Positions 38,320 through 47,391 are shown, counted from the first letter of the stretch. The stretch: 64,000 nt of DNA from Muricauda sp. SCSIO 65647 (GCF_021534965.1 NZ_CP091037.1:3747655-3811654), one strand, 5' to 3'. The notes: generated from the letters alone by a model not told the origin. Numbers and translations: made by a program.

Positions 38320-38809
38320 CTCAAAACGAATCTTCTTTGTCATGGGCGTCTCTGGAACGGGAAAAACTACCGTGGGAAAGCTGTTGGCACAAACACTATC
38401 CATCTCCTTTTTTGATGGAGATGATTACCATCCGAAAGAAAACATTGAAAAGATGGCCTCTGGTGTGCCCCTCAACGATGATGATCGGGCCGGATGGCTG
38501 AAAAGTCTAAACGATTTGGCCAAAGAACAAGTGTCCAACGGGTGTGTAATCGCTTGTTCTGCACTGAAAAAAAAGTATCGAGACATTCTTTCAGAGGGCA
38601 TTGGTCAGTTTGTACGTTTCGTTTATCTGAAAGGGTCGATATCTGAGATACGGGAAAGGTTAGAAAACAGAAAAGGGCATTTCATGCCCAAAACCCTTCT
38701 ACAATCGCAATTTGATGCCCTAGAACCCCCAGAAGGTGGTATTACCGCCTTGATCAGCGCTTCGCCAGAAGAAATTGTCAGACAGGTGCTTGAGAAAATA
38801 AAAAGCTGA
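38312..38809 (+). CDS. gntK: Gluconokinase (GntK type)
   Basis: A 165-residue P-loop kinase phosphorylating gluconate. The pattern is complete: FVMGVSGTGKTTVGKLLA, FFDGDDYHPKENIEKMASG, PLNDDDRAGWL, CSALKKKYRDILSEG, and KGHFMPKTLLQSQFDALEPP. The ATG at 38312 lies inside the end of miaA (eight-base overlap), giving translational coupling. It is the last gene of the plus-strand run and is followed by a bidirectional terminator. It is not adjacent to the GntP permease at 22461. Confidence 0.93.
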   Translation: MTDSKRIFFVMGVSGTGKTTVGKLLAQTLSISFFDGDDYHPKENIEKMASGVPLNDDDRAGWLKSLNDLAKEQVSNGCVIACSALKKKYRDILSEGIGQFVRFVYLKGSISEIRERLENRKGHFMPKTLLQSQFDALEPPEGGITALISASPEEIVRQVLEKIKS

Positions 38810-38841
38810 CGACGAAGAATGCTTTGAGCTTTTTCAAAAAA

Positions 38842-38874
38842 GAAAAACCGTCCTCTAAGAAGACGGTTCTTTTG
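38842..38874. terminator. Bidirectional terminator between gntK and rprY
   Basis: AACCGTC and GACGGTT arms with a nine-base loop. TTCTTTT follows on the plus strand; on the minus strand TTTTTCTTTTTT follows. It serves both convergent operons. Confidence 0.75.
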
Positions 38875-38893
38875 GTCAAAGACCTATTGTTCT

Positions 38894-39610
38894 TTATTTC
38901 TCCTTTTCAGATTTTACGACCAATCTGAAACCTTCTCCGTGAATGTTCAAGATTTCGACCACATCATCACGCTTTAGATATTTTCTGAGTTTGGCAATAT
39001 ACACATCCATGCTTCTTGATGTGAAGTAATTGTCATCTCTCCAAATCTTGGTAAGTGCCAATTCTCTGGGCATCAAATCATTTTCATGCAAGGCCAAAAG
39101 CCTCAAAAGCTCATTTTCTTTTGGTGACAGTTTAATGGGGTCCTCATCTTTATACTTTAAGAACCTCAATTTCGAATTCAAATGAAAATTGCCTATCTGA
39201 AACTCAAATTGCTTGCTGTCTGCCAAAGTGTTCGATGCCTTTCTTTGAAGTATAGCTTTAAGTTTCATCAACAGTACCTCTGAATCAAAAGGCTTGTTGA
39301 GATAATCATCGGCACCAGCTTTGTAACCCTTCAGCACATCTTCTTTCATGGTTTTGGCGGTCAGAAAGATTATGGGCACGTTTTCATTCTTTTCACGAAT
39401 TTCCTTTGCTAGTGTAAAGCCGTCTTTATAGGGCATCATGACATCTAATATGCAGACATCAAAATTGTCTTTTTTGAATTTCTCAAATCCCTCCATGCCG
39501 TTTTTGGCTAAAACAACGTCAAATTTGTTCATAGAAAGATAATCTTTCAACACAATGCCAAAATTGGGATCATCTTCAACTAAAAGTATTTTTTTGTTCT
39601 CTGTTTCCAT
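38894..39610 (-). CDS. rprY: OmpR-family response regulator, RprY-like
   Basis: A 238-residue protein. The receiver domain is intact: acidic residues in LLVEDDPNFG, phosphoacceptor Asp56 (CILDVMMPYKDG) and Lys106 (DDYLNKPF). A winged-helix domain occupies residues ~135-230 (LSPKENELLRLLALHEND, then WRDDNYFTSRSMDVYIAKLRKYL). It closely resembles RprY of Bacteroides, an essential or stress-linked regulator in the phylum. The gene follows its kinase by five bases. OmpR-type regulators bind direct repeats with ~11-base period, as seen at 41238 upstream of this operon. Confidence 0.9.
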   Translation of the reverse strand: METENKKILLVEDDPNFGIVLKDYLSMNKFDVVLAKNGMEGFEKFKKDNFDVCILDVMMPYKDGFTLAKEIREKNENVPIIFLTAKTMKEDVLKGYKAGADDYLNKPFDSEVLLMKLKAILQRKASNTLADSKQFEFQIGNFHLNSKLRFLKYKDEDPIKLSPKENELLRLLALHENDLMPRELALTKIWRDDNYFTSRSMDVYIAKLRKYLKRDDVVEILNIHGEGFRLVVKSEKEK

Positions 39611-39615
39611 AGTTT

Positions 39616-41196
39616 TTATATTAGTGGAAGTTTGATGTAGAAAGTACTGCCTTTTCCTTTCTCGCTTTCTGCATAAACCTCTCCCTGATGGTCTTCTATA
39701 ATTTTCTTTACGTAGGCCAGGCCGAGGCCATGTCCCTTAACGTTATGTATGTCACCGGTATGTTCTCGGTAGAATTTCTCAAAAACCTTTTTTAGCACTA
39801 CCTTGCTCATACCTGCCCCCTGATCTTGAACTTTTATGATCAGATGGTTCTTTACAACTTCAGTGTACACATCAATTTTAGGGGCATCTGGTGAGTACTT
39901 CACCGCGTTGTCCAAAATATTGACCATAACATTGGTCATATGCATTTCGTTGGCCAAAATTTCTGCCCTAGGGGCTTCTAGATTTGTTTTGACATAGCCT
40001 CCCCTATCTTTTACGATCAATTCGACATGCGCCACCGCATCACCAATAATGTCGTGGGCATCTACCCTATCCTTACTGATATCCAATTGGTTTTTCTCCA
40101 ATTTTGATATTCTGAGAACATTCTCGACCTGGGCATGCATACGCTTGTTTTCATCTTTTATCATACCCAGATAGCGGAGTACCTTGTCTTTATCCTCAAT
40201 TGACTGCGGATTTCGAATGGCCTCCACTGCCAAATTGATGGTAGCTATCGGCGTCTTGAACTCATGGGTCATGTTGTTTATAAAATCAGACTTTATTTCT
40301 GATATCTGCTTTTGCTTGATTAACTGATAAATAGCACTTGAATAGGCAATTACAATGACCAGTGTAAAAATCAAAGACAATGCCGCCATACCCATTATCG
40401 ATTCCAACAAAAACTTTTTCTTCTTTGGAAAAGTAAGCAGCAATGAAAAGTTGGTCTTGCCCTCACTATCTTTAAGAATGGGTGCCTTATATAGTGTTGA
40501 TTCTGAAAATTTGAATTTTCTAGATTTAATCTTTGTCGGATAACCGCTACTGTACACCCCATATTCATAGTCGATGTCAATGCCCCTATTGTTTAGCTCA
40601 CGGCCGAGCAACAACTCAAGTTCATGCTTTGAAACCCGCTTATGAATAGGCACTTTTTTGGCTTCTTCCATAAAGACATCTTCGAATTGGGCTTTTTCCA
40701 TATTGCTCAGCCCGCCCAATTTTTCCAATTTTTGAATGGGGGTCAACTTATAACGCTTTCCATCCAGGCCGTAATCTTCTTTTAGGACGATCTTGGTACG
40801 CTTACTGGTATAATTTTTAATCGTAGTGGTGTCTTCGCTACTGAAATTGTCAAAGAACGTTGATGTTATGCCATAGTCTTCTTCGAGGATGCCGTGGGAA
40901 TAAAAGAGAATCTCATTGGAGTTCAAATCCCTATCAACAAAGAAGAAATTCTTAAGCTGGGTAGCCTTTGGATTTCCAATACTGTCAATCAAGGTTGCCA
41001 ACCTATCAAAATACTCCTTCCTCTCTCTGCTCTCAACTTTGTTGGCCACCTTGTCCAACACATCGGCCACAGCATTTGAGAATTGCTCCTCCTTATCCTC
41101 TACCGAGGTTTTGATCCAATAACCTTGGACAAAAATTATCCCAATAAGGGACAAACTCATAAGAATGACGAGAAGAACAAACAGCTTCTTGTTCAT
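39616..41196 (-). CDS. rprX: Sensor histidine kinase, RprX-like
   Basis: A 526-residue kinase. Membrane helices lie at ~5-25 (LFVLLVILMSLSLIGIIFVQ) and ~275-300, enclosing a ~250-residue periplasmic sensor domain of no recognised type. No HAMP is evident. HisKA with His311 (NNMTHEFKTPIATI) and an HATPase domain with ILDNAVKYSP, VQDQGAGMS and GHGLGLAYVKKI follow. It is the first gene of a two-gene operon with rprY. A TTAAC direct repeat 42-57 bases upstream suggests autoregulation. Confidence 0.9.
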   Translation of the reverse strand: MNKKLFVLLVILMSLSLIGIIFVQGYWIKTSVEDKEEQFSNAVADVLDKVANKVESRERKEYFDRLATLIDSIGNPKATQLKNFFFVDRDLNSNEILFYSHGILEEDYGITSTFFDNFSSEDTTTIKNYTSKRTKIVLKEDYGLDGKRYKLTPIQKLEKLGGLSNMEKAQFEDVFMEEAKKVPIHKRVSKHELELLLGRELNNRGIDIDYEYGVYSSGYPTKIKSRKFKFSESTLYKAPILKDSEGKTNFSLLLTFPKKKKFLLESIMGMAALSLIFTLVIVIAYSSAIYQLIKQKQISEIKSDFINNMTHEFKTPIATINLAVEAIRNPQSIEDKDKVLRYLGMIKDENKRMHAQVENVLRISKLEKNQLDISKDRVDAHDIIGDAVAHVELIVKDRGGYVKTNLEAPRAEILANEMHMTNVMVNILDNAVKYSPDAPKIDVYTEVVKNHLIIKVQDQGAGMSKVVLKKVFEKFYREHTGDIHNVKGHGLGLAYVKKIIEDHQGEVYAESEKGKGSTFYIKLPLI

Positions 41197-41237
41197 TGCC
41201 GTAAAATTAGAAATTTAACATTCAGGCCCTTTTCCGT

Positions 41238-41253
41238 TTAACCTAACCTTAAC
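41238..41253. promoter_or_regulatory. Direct repeat TTAAC-N6-TTAAC upstream of rprX
   Basis: TTAAC at 41238-41242 and 41249-41253 on the plus strand; on the minus strand this reads as three GTTA steps (GTTAAGGTTAGGTTAA). It lies between rprX and the end of coaE, where there is no other reason for conservation. It is a candidate site for the OmpR-type regulator encoded next door. Confidence 0.5.
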
Positions 41254-41260
41254 AAAAATG

Positions 41261-41857
41261 TTAAATTTTTCGTTCTTGAAAGATTTTCAAAAGTTCTGAA
41301 TGAATACGTCCGACCTTTTTCTTGGTGGTTTCAAGGTCATTGTTTTCAATCACAAAATCTGAACACTCGATTTTCGATTTATCGTCCAATTGATTTTTAA
41401 TCCTTGCCATGACCTCTTCTTCAGAAACCCCATCCCGGTCAGTGACCCGCTTGATTCGTGCCGTCTTGGGGGCAGTGACCAAAATAATCTTGTCGTAGCG
41501 GTCTTGCATCTCATTTTCAAAAATGAGTGCGGTCTCTTGAATGACATAGGGGGCGTCTTGCACTGACATCCAATCAAAAAAATGATCTTTGACCGCAGGG
41601 TGCACAATTTGGTTGAGCTGAGCGAGCAATTGTTTGTCACCAAACACTCTTTCAGCTATTAATTTGCGGTTCAGTCGACCTTTTGTATAGGCTAGCTCTC
41701 CAAAAAGTTCAATAATCGCGTTACGCACGGTCTTTGAAGAGTGCATCAATTTTTTGGCCTCTTCATCCGATTCATATACAGGCACACCCAATTGCCTGAA
41801 CATTTCTGCGACCGTAGTCTTACCACTACCTATGCCCCCTGTTAGACCAACCAACAT
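41261..41857 (-). CDS. coaE: Dephospho-CoA kinase
   Basis: A 198-residue P-loop kinase performing the last step of coenzyme A synthesis. It has VGLTGGIGSGKTTVAEMF at the N-terminus, YESDEEAKKLMH, HPAVKDHFFDW and QETALIFENEM. It starts at the last base of the YbbR-protein gene (one-base overlap). It forms a three-gene minus-strand unit with the glycosyltransferase and YbbR genes; coaBC of the same pathway lies 6 kb away on the same strand. Confidence 0.95.
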   Translation of the reverse strand: MLVGLTGGIGSGKTTVAEMFRQLGVPVYESDEEAKKLMHSSKTVRNAIIELFGELAYTKGRLNRKLIAERVFGDKQLLAQLNQIVHPAVKDHFFDWMSVQDAPYVIQETALIFENEMQDRYDKIILVTAPKTARIKRVTDRDGVSEEEVMARIKNQLDDKSKIECSDFVIENNDLETTKKKVGRIHSELLKIFQERKI

Positions 41858-42810
41858 TATTTTGTCTTTTCAAGAATAAATTGAACTTGATTCTCTCGTA
41901 GCTTTACATCATAAACATTTTCTGGCTTTTTATCAAGTTTCAACAACATGTGGCTAGACGCCCTTGCATTTTCATAATCGGCGATGACCTCAAAATCTTT
42001 GTCGGTCAAATCGCGTAAACGGTCCACTGCCGCCTTACATACCACTGCTACCGTGTTAGGAAAAATCTTGATGTCAAACTGCTCAGGTAGATTGACCACT
42101 TTGATGGGTATATCAAATACTTTCTCGGAAAATCGTACGATTTTACCGGCAATTCTAACCTTGGTATGTGATAATTCGCTATTCTGTATTTGTTCTGGCA
42201 TTGACAACCTGAGTTCTTGTGAAAAATCGGAAGAAAGCTCTTTCAGTTCCAAATCTACCGTTGAAATCTCTGTTACCCCATCGATTTCTACTCCCGGACC
42301 CTTTAAGATAACGGTATCGGGCTCAATTTGTAACGGTCCCTCCAAGAAATAGTTTTGACTTAACTGCAACGAGACTCTTGGTTTTACAGGTACTTTTTTG
42401 GCAGCCACCTTATAGAGGTCGATATAGAGTAAATTGTGCTCTACCTCTATCAAAGAAGTACTTTTGGCCAATTGCGTCTCCAAGCTTTTTTTTAGTTGCA
42501 GTGCGTCCACAAAATATTTTGAGTCGTTCTCTTGTACTGTCGATAAATCAAGGGTAATGCCCTTTAGGTTTAAGTTATAGTACAAAAACTGAAAACCATT
42601 TGCCTTTAGCTTTGCGGTAATCGTATTGTTTGCATCTTTTGTGAGTAAAAGCGTATCGGGCAGATTGGAATAGTTCACATTGAAAGTAACCCTCGACTCA
42701 TAGGGCTCAGACAACTTGCTGATAAGCCATATGACAAACGAACAGGCCAAGAAGATAAGAAATACCTTGACCTTACGTCTGTTCAGATTGCTGAATATTT
42801 CTTTTAGCAC
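41857..42810 (-). CDS. YbbR-domain (CdaR-like) membrane-anchored protein
   Basis: A 317-residue protein. It has one N-terminal membrane helix (KVFLIFLACSFVIWLISKL), followed by several extracytoplasmic YbbR-like beta repeats (VTFNVNYSNLPDTLLL; VPVKPRVSLQLSQNYFLEGPLQIEPDTVILKGP region; FDIPIKVVNLPEQFDIKIFP). In Firmicutes, CdaR regulates the diadenylate cyclase CdaA; no such cyclase lies nearby, so the role here is open. It overlaps the glycosyltransferase gene by seven bases. Confidence 0.82.
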   Translation of the reverse strand: MLKEIFSNLNRRKVKVFLIFLACSFVIWLISKLSEPYESRVTFNVNYSNLPDTLLLTKDANNTITAKLKANGFQFLYYNLNLKGITLDLSTVQENDSKYFVDALQLKKSLETQLAKSTSLIEVEHNLLYIDLYKVAAKKVPVKPRVSLQLSQNYFLEGPLQIEPDTVILKGPGVEIDGVTEISTVDLELKELSSDFSQELRLSMPEQIQNSELSHTKVRIAGKIVRFSEKVFDIPIKVVNLPEQFDIKIFPNTVAVVCKAAVDRLRDLTDKDFEVIADYENARASSHMLLKLDKKPENVYDVKLRENQVQFILEKTK

Positions 42811-43820
42811 GGGCTCGAATTCTTAAAAAACAACTTTGGAAACAACTCTTCGGGCTGTTTACCACTAAAGTTAACCAAGATCGTGGACTTGACGAAACCC
42901 CATCCATAACCTATAAACTGGATCAAGGTGGCATAAATGGACAAAAAACCTACAATGAGGCTTCCATTTTTTATACTGGAATGAATAAAAACCAACGAAA
43001 AATATAGCAGGTATAATGCCAATGGTTCATAGAAACCTTTAATCGTTATCGCAACAGAAAACAGTAACCCTATAACAAAAACAGTGGGAAACCAATAGGT
43101 CAATTTCACTGTGGTCGGGTGCCATTTGTTCAGAATGGGGCGAACCATTCCGAACTTGTTGACCTGCTTGTAAAACTTGGCCCAATCAATGCGCCGCTTG
43201 TGAAAAACGTAGGCATTTTCGAGTAGCCGTGACCCATAGCCCAATCGCCAGACCCGAAAGGTGAGGTCTGGATCCTCGCCCGGATGAATGTTACCAAAAC
43301 CATTGGTTTTTTGGAAGACTTCCTTTGAAAGTCCCATGTTGAAACTTCTGGGTTGAAATTTGTCAATGGCCGTTTTGTTTCCGCGAATTCCTCCCGTGGT
43401 CAACGTAGAGGTCATGGCATAGTTGATGGCTTTTTGGGTTACGGTGAATGATTTATGGGCAGTATCTGGCCCGCCAAAGCAATGCACAAAATCTTTATGA
43501 AGTTCCCTATTCACTTCACCCAGATAGTGCGGTGGCAATAGGCAATCAGAATCCAAAATGATAAAATAGTCACCCTTGGCATGTTTCATACCATAGTTTC
43601 TCGAGTCTCCTGGACCTGTATTCTCTTTTTGAAAATAGGCAATGGTAAGTCGCCCACGGTATTTTTCTATGACATCTGTCGCAGTCTCAGTGGAACCATC
43701 TTCGACAATGACCACTTCAAAATCTTCATCAAAATCTTGATCGACAAGGCTTTGCAACAGCTCATCTACCTCTATGGGTCGATTGAACACAGGAATGATT
43801 ATCGAAAAATATAGCTCCAT
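42804..43820 (-). CDS. Family 2 glycosyltransferase with C-terminal membrane helices
   Basis: A 338-residue protein. The GT-A domain has YFSIIIPVFNRPIEVDELL, VVIVEDGST, the metal-binding DSDCLLPPHYL, and a C-terminal catalytic HPGEDPDLTFR. Two or three membrane helices follow from ~residue 225 (WFPTVFVIGLLFSVAITI), and it ends at KNSSPC. It should transfer sugars at the cytoplasmic face of the membrane. The ATG at 43820 lies directly after a terminator hairpin, and an upstream in-frame ATG at 43838 lies inside that hairpin. Confidence 0.9.
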   Translation of the reverse strand: MELYFSIIIPVFNRPIEVDELLQSLVDQDFDEDFEVVIVEDGSTETATDVIEKYRGRLTIAYFQKENTGPGDSRNYGMKHAKGDYFIILDSDCLLPPHYLGEVNRELHKDFVHCFGGPDTAHKSFTVTQKAINYAMTSTLTTGGIRGNKTAIDKFQPRSFNMGLSKEVFQKTNGFGNIHPGEDPDLTFRVWRLGYGSRLLENAYVFHKRRIDWAKFYKQVNKFGMVRPILNKWHPTTVKLTYWFPTVFVIGLLFSVAITIKGFYEPLALYLLYFSLVFIHSSIKNGSLIVGFLSIYATLIQFIGYGWGFVKSTILVNFSGKQPEELFPKLFFKNSSPC

Positions 43821-43821
43821 C

Positions 43822-43856
43822 AAAAACAGAAAAGCCATCCGCCTTGGGCAGATGGC
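43822..43856 (-). terminator. Intrinsic terminator of fabI, abutting the glycosyltransferase start
   Basis: On the minus strand GCCATCTGCC, loop CAA, GGCGGATGGC (10-bp stem, 43834-43856), then TTTTCTGTTTTTG running into the ATG at 43820. Strong stem and U-rich tail. Confidence 0.8.
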
Positions 43857-43880
43857 CGAATGAAATTTTGTAGTTGCCCG

Positions 43881-44693
43881 TTACTTTGAAAACTCATCAA
43901 TGACTTCTTGGCTAACCCCTGTATTTGAAAAACCCCCGTCATGAAAAAGGTTCTGCATGGTCACTTTCTTCGTCAAATCTGAAAACAGGGTAACGGTATA
44001 GTTGGCGCAATCCAATGCCGAGGCATTGCCCAAGGGCGACATTTTTTCGGCATAGTTGATAAAACCATCAAATCCTTTTACGCCCTGGCCTGCAGTTGTG
44101 GGCGTAGGCGATTGTGAAATGGTGTTCACACGTACCTTTTTCTCCTTTCCGAAGAAATAGCCGAAACTACGGGCCACAGACTCTAAATAGGCCTTGTTGT
44201 CGGCCATATCGTTGTAATCAGGAAAGGTTCGCTGCGCGGCCATATAGGTCAACGCCACAATACTGCCCCATTCATTCATGGCATCGGCCTTGTACAGCGC
44301 TTGCATCACTTTATGGAAAGAAAGCGCCGAGACATCCCAGCCCTTCGCGGTGAAGCCATAGTTTTCGTCAGTATATGCCCTACCCTTGCGAACATTTACA
44401 GACATGCCGATGGAGTGCAGTACAAAATCCAATTTACCGCCCAGAATCTCCATTGCCCTTGAAACCAAATTGACAAGGTCTTCTTCGTTGGTTGCATCTG
44501 CAGGAATGATTTCTGAACCGGTTTTCTTCGCCAGCTCATTGATTTGGCCCATGCGCATGGCGATGGGTGCATTGGTCAGCACAAATTCACCACCTTCTTC
44601 ATGAACACGTTCAGCGGTTTTCCATGCGATGGAGTTTTCATCCAACGCACCAAAAATAATCCCTTTCTTTCCTTTGAGTAAATTATGTACCAT
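43881..44693 (-). CDS. fabI: Enoyl-ACP reductase [NADH]
   Basis: A 270-residue SDR-fold enzyme catalysing the last reduction of each fatty-acid elongation cycle. It has GIIFGALDENSIAWKTAERV (FabI-type cofactor loop), LDFVLHSIGMS, the catalytic YNDMADNKAYLESVAR and PTPTTAGQGVKGF. It has its own promoter (44717) and terminator (43822). Confidence 0.95.
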   Translation of the reverse strand: MVHNLLKGKKGIIFGALDENSIAWKTAERVHEEGGEFVLTNAPIAMRMGQINELAKKTGSEIIPADATNEEDLVNLVSRAMEILGGKLDFVLHSIGMSVNVRKGRAYTDENYGFTAKGWDVSALSFHKVMQALYKADAMNEWGSIVALTYMAAQRTFPDYNDMADNKAYLESVARSFGYFFGKEKKVRVNTISQSPTPTTAGQGVKGFDGFINYAEKMSPLGNASALDCANYTVTLFSDLTKKVTMQNLFHDGGFSNTGVSQEVIDEFSK

Positions 44694-44716
44694 ATCGTAA
44701 ATCGGTTTGGTGTGGG

Positions 44717-44724
44717 CAAAGATA
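44717..44724 (-). promoter_or_regulatory. -7 box of fabI
   Basis: TATCTTTG on the minus strand, an exact TAnnTTTG, 23 bases before the ATG. The upstream -33 region is inside an inverted repeat (AACGGGTT 44733-44740, AACCCGTT 44770-44777). Confidence 0.5.
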
Positions 44725-44793
44725 GCAAGTTTAACGGGTTTCTCTTGCTTCTTGTTTCCATTGTTTATGAACCCGTTGTGAGCTCAATACCCC

Positions 44794-46452
44794 TCAAGGA
44801 ACTTGCAACAATTGTTTGGCATGTGCCAAAGCGGAATCTGACATGTTCTTGCCCCCCAACATCTCGGCCAATTCAACCACCCGTTCATCTTCGGTAAGCT
44901 TCTTGATTCGTGTCATGGTCTTGCCGTCAAACTCTTCTTTGAAGACCTTGAACTGGGTCTCTCCCTTTGAGGCGACCTGTGGTAAGTGTGTGATCGAAAA
45001 GACCTGCATAGAACGGCTCATCTGTTCCATTATATTGGCCATGGTATTCGATATTTCTCCCGATACACCAGTATCTATTTCATCGAAAATCATGGTGGGC
45101 AGGCGTTCATATTTGGCCAAAATCGATTTGATGGTCAACATAATGCGGGAGAGCTCGCCTCCAGAGGCTACTTTTTTCAATTCCCCGTAGTCTGATCCCT
45201 TGTTCGCCGAAAATTGAAAAATCAGGTCATCTCTACCGTTCAATCTAAAATTGTCACTGGCTTCCAACACAATCTTGAACGTGGCCGAGGGCATCCCCAA
45301 ATGAGATAGTTTATCTTGAAGCATGTTCTTCAGTTTCGGAATCACGGCATTTCTATTTTCCCGAAGGGAAACTGCCAGTTTGTGCAATACGGCTTCTTTG
45401 TCCTCGACAGCTTTTTGTGCCGATGTAATCTGCGCTTCAAGATTTTCGACCTTACCGACTTTTTCTGACAGTGCTTCTCGAATCGCTATAAGTTCTTGAA
45501 TATTGGCTGCTTGATGCTTTTTCTGTAAATCGTACAACATTTGTAGCTGGGTGTTGACCTCTTGCAACCTTTGGGGGTTCACCTCTACCCCGCCCCTCAA
45601 TATGTCCATTTCTGATGAAAGGTCATCCAGTTCAATCATTACCGACTGTATTCGCCCATACAGAGATTCAAAATTGTTTCCATACCCTGAGATGTTTTGA
45701 ACCGCCCGCTTTAGCTCTTCCAATCTGGTAAGAATGCCCAGCTGCTCGTCATTTAGCAGCTGATCGCTCTGCGATAATGTCTCTAGAATTGATTCGACAT
45801 TGCTCAACTGTTCGTATTCTTCTTCGAGTTCAATTTGCAAACCTTCCCTCAAGTCGGTCGATTGGAGCTCATGCAATAAAAAACTGTTGTAATCGTGTTC
45901 TTTTATTGCTTGCGATTGAAAATCCAATAGCGATCGTAGGTCACGTTGCGCCGCTTTATACCCGTCAAGAACTTGTCGGTAATCATCTAAAAGGTTATCG
46001 TTGTTGGCCAAGGCATCGACCACTTTCAACTGAAATTCGTTTTCGGTCAGTCGCAAGGTCTGATGTTGCGAATGCACATCCACCAAACTATTTCCCAGCG
46101 AAGAAAGTATGTCAAGTGTAACAGGTGAATCGTTAATGAAGGCGCGTGATTTTCCGCTCGGATGTATTTCCCTTCTTAAAATGGTCTGTCTATCATAATC
46201 AAGATCGTTTTCCTTAAAAAATGGTTGCAGGCCATAGTTGTCAATTTCAAACTCGGCCTCGACAATACATTTTTGTTCTTTGTTTCGTAAAGAAGACAGG
46301 TCGGCACGTTTACCCAATACCAAAGAGAGGGCTCCCAAGAGAATGGACTTGCCCGCCCCTGTCTCGCCCGTAATAGTAACAAAACCAGTAGGAAACGACA
46401 CATTTAGGTCGTCAATCAGCGCATAGTTTTTTATGGAAAGGTTTGTCAGCAC
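44794..46452 (-). CDS. recN: DNA repair protein RecN
   Basis: A 552-residue SMC-like ATPase acting early in double-strand-break repair. It has Walker A GETGAGKSILLGALSLVLGK, two long coils, the signature VASGGELSRIMLTIK, Walker B TMIFDEIDTGVSG, and a C-terminal HLPQVASKG. The length is normal. It is the last of the block bamD-rpoZ-coaBC-DUF4835-recN, a gene order I recognise as common in Bacteroidota. Confidence 0.95.
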   Translation of the reverse strand: MLTNLSIKNYALIDDLNVSFPTGFVTITGETGAGKSILLGALSLVLGKRADLSSLRNKEQKCIVEAEFEIDNYGLQPFFKENDLDYDRQTILRREIHPSGKSRAFINDSPVTLDILSSLGNSLVDVHSQHQTLRLTENEFQLKVVDALANNDNLLDDYRQVLDGYKAAQRDLRSLLDFQSQAIKEHDYNSFLLHELQSTDLREGLQIELEEEYEQLSNVESILETLSQSDQLLNDEQLGILTRLEELKRAVQNISGYGNNFESLYGRIQSVMIELDDLSSEMDILRGGVEVNPQRLQEVNTQLQMLYDLQKKHQAANIQELIAIREALSEKVGKVENLEAQITSAQKAVEDKEAVLHKLAVSLRENRNAVIPKLKNMLQDKLSHLGMPSATFKIVLEASDNFRLNGRDDLIFQFSANKGSDYGELKKVASGGELSRIMLTIKSILAKYERLPTMIFDEIDTGVSGEISNTMANIMEQMSRSMQVFSITHLPQVASKGETQFKVFKEEFDGKTMTRIKKLTEDERVVELAEMLGGKNMSDSALAHAKQLLQVP

Positions 46453-46500
46453 CTATTTTTACGTAATAGGCGTAAAGATAAAGGTCTTTATAGAAAATGG

Positions 46501-47391
46501 CTAGTAATTTATCGCATTCCAAGTACTGGAATAAAACGGGGCCACCTTGTTCAGGGTTTCTTTCAGCTTCACGATATCGACCTTGGGGCCGTCGGAGAAG
46601 ATGTTCTGAATTTCTTCAGCCTTTGCATCAAAAAAAGTCTGTAGCAGAAAGGCGTTTGGCCGACGCTTGATAAGGGTTTCGAAAAGCCTCAGGCTTCCGG
46701 CGATGACCTGTTTGCCCGTACTATTGTTATCTGCCAAGATATCAAGGCCCTTTCGATGATAGTTGTACATGGCAATTCGATATTCCCTAAAAGAGTTTGA
46801 CAACAGGTCGTCAACCAGTTCAAATCGTGTACGTTCGCCGGTCTCTTGGCCCCATCCTGAAAAATTGGTGCCCTGCGCCTGGGTAACGATGTTCTGTGCG
46901 TTGCGAAAAAACTCATCGCCTCCTTCGAGAGAAAAGGTATCGGCATCCAACCCTAAAATCATATACACATAATATGAAATCACCCCCACCAAATTGGAGT
47001 CAAATGAATTGGGGTTATAGACCAAGGGCTCAAACTCTTGGTAAATAAAATTAAAGGCATTGTCTTTATAGTTGAACACCGGGCTCTCATACGAAGAGTT
47101 GAAAACAGGTCGGCTGGACTGTATTTGGATGTTTGCCTCAAACTGATCTGATTCATATCGTGTGACCGTGATGAATATTCGGGCACTGACCCGTTCATTT
47201 TCTTTATAGACCCGGTCTGTCCACTTGGTTTTATTGATAAAATCGGTCAGTGAGCGCTCCAGCGTCTTGAAAATCTGCTGATTGGTCTGCCCCACTTGGT
47301 CAGAGTTGACCGTAACCGCACAATCCAATTCTTGCGCATTTACGAATTGAAGCGCAAAAACACCAAAAAAAAGGAGCAACAGCCTATGCAT
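46501..47391 (-). CDS. DUF4835 family secreted protein
   Basis: A 296-residue protein. Signal peptide MHRLLLLFFGVFALQFVNAQ, then a mature part starting ELDCAVTVNSDQVGQTNQ, which is the DUF4835 N-terminus, with YFVYM-type aromatic segments and a conserved DADTFSLEGGDEFFRNAQ region. It is found next to coaBC and recN across Bacteroidota, but its function is unknown. It overlaps the end of coaBC by eight bases. Confidence 0.88.
   Translation of the reverse strand: MHRLLLLFFGVFALQFVNAQELDCAVTVNSDQVGQTNQQIFKTLERSLTDFINKTKWTDRVYKENERVSARIFITVTRYESDQFEANIQIQSSRPVFNSSYESPVFNYKDNAFNFIYQEFEPLVYNPNSFDSNLVGVISYYVYMILGLDADTFSLEGGDEFFRNAQNIVTQAQGTNFSGWGQETGERTRFELVDDLLSNSFREYRIAMYNYHRKGLDILADNNSTGKQVIAGSLRLFETLIKRRPNAFLLQTFFDAKAEEIQNIFSDGPKVDIVKLKETLNKVAPFYSSTWNAINY

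Noticed and set aside
22461..38809. Gluconate utilisation linking the GntP permease and gluconokinase
   Set aside because: The two genes are 15 kb apart in different operons, and the permease is packed with D-amino-acid-type genes; gluconate cannot be excluded but is not the favoured reading.
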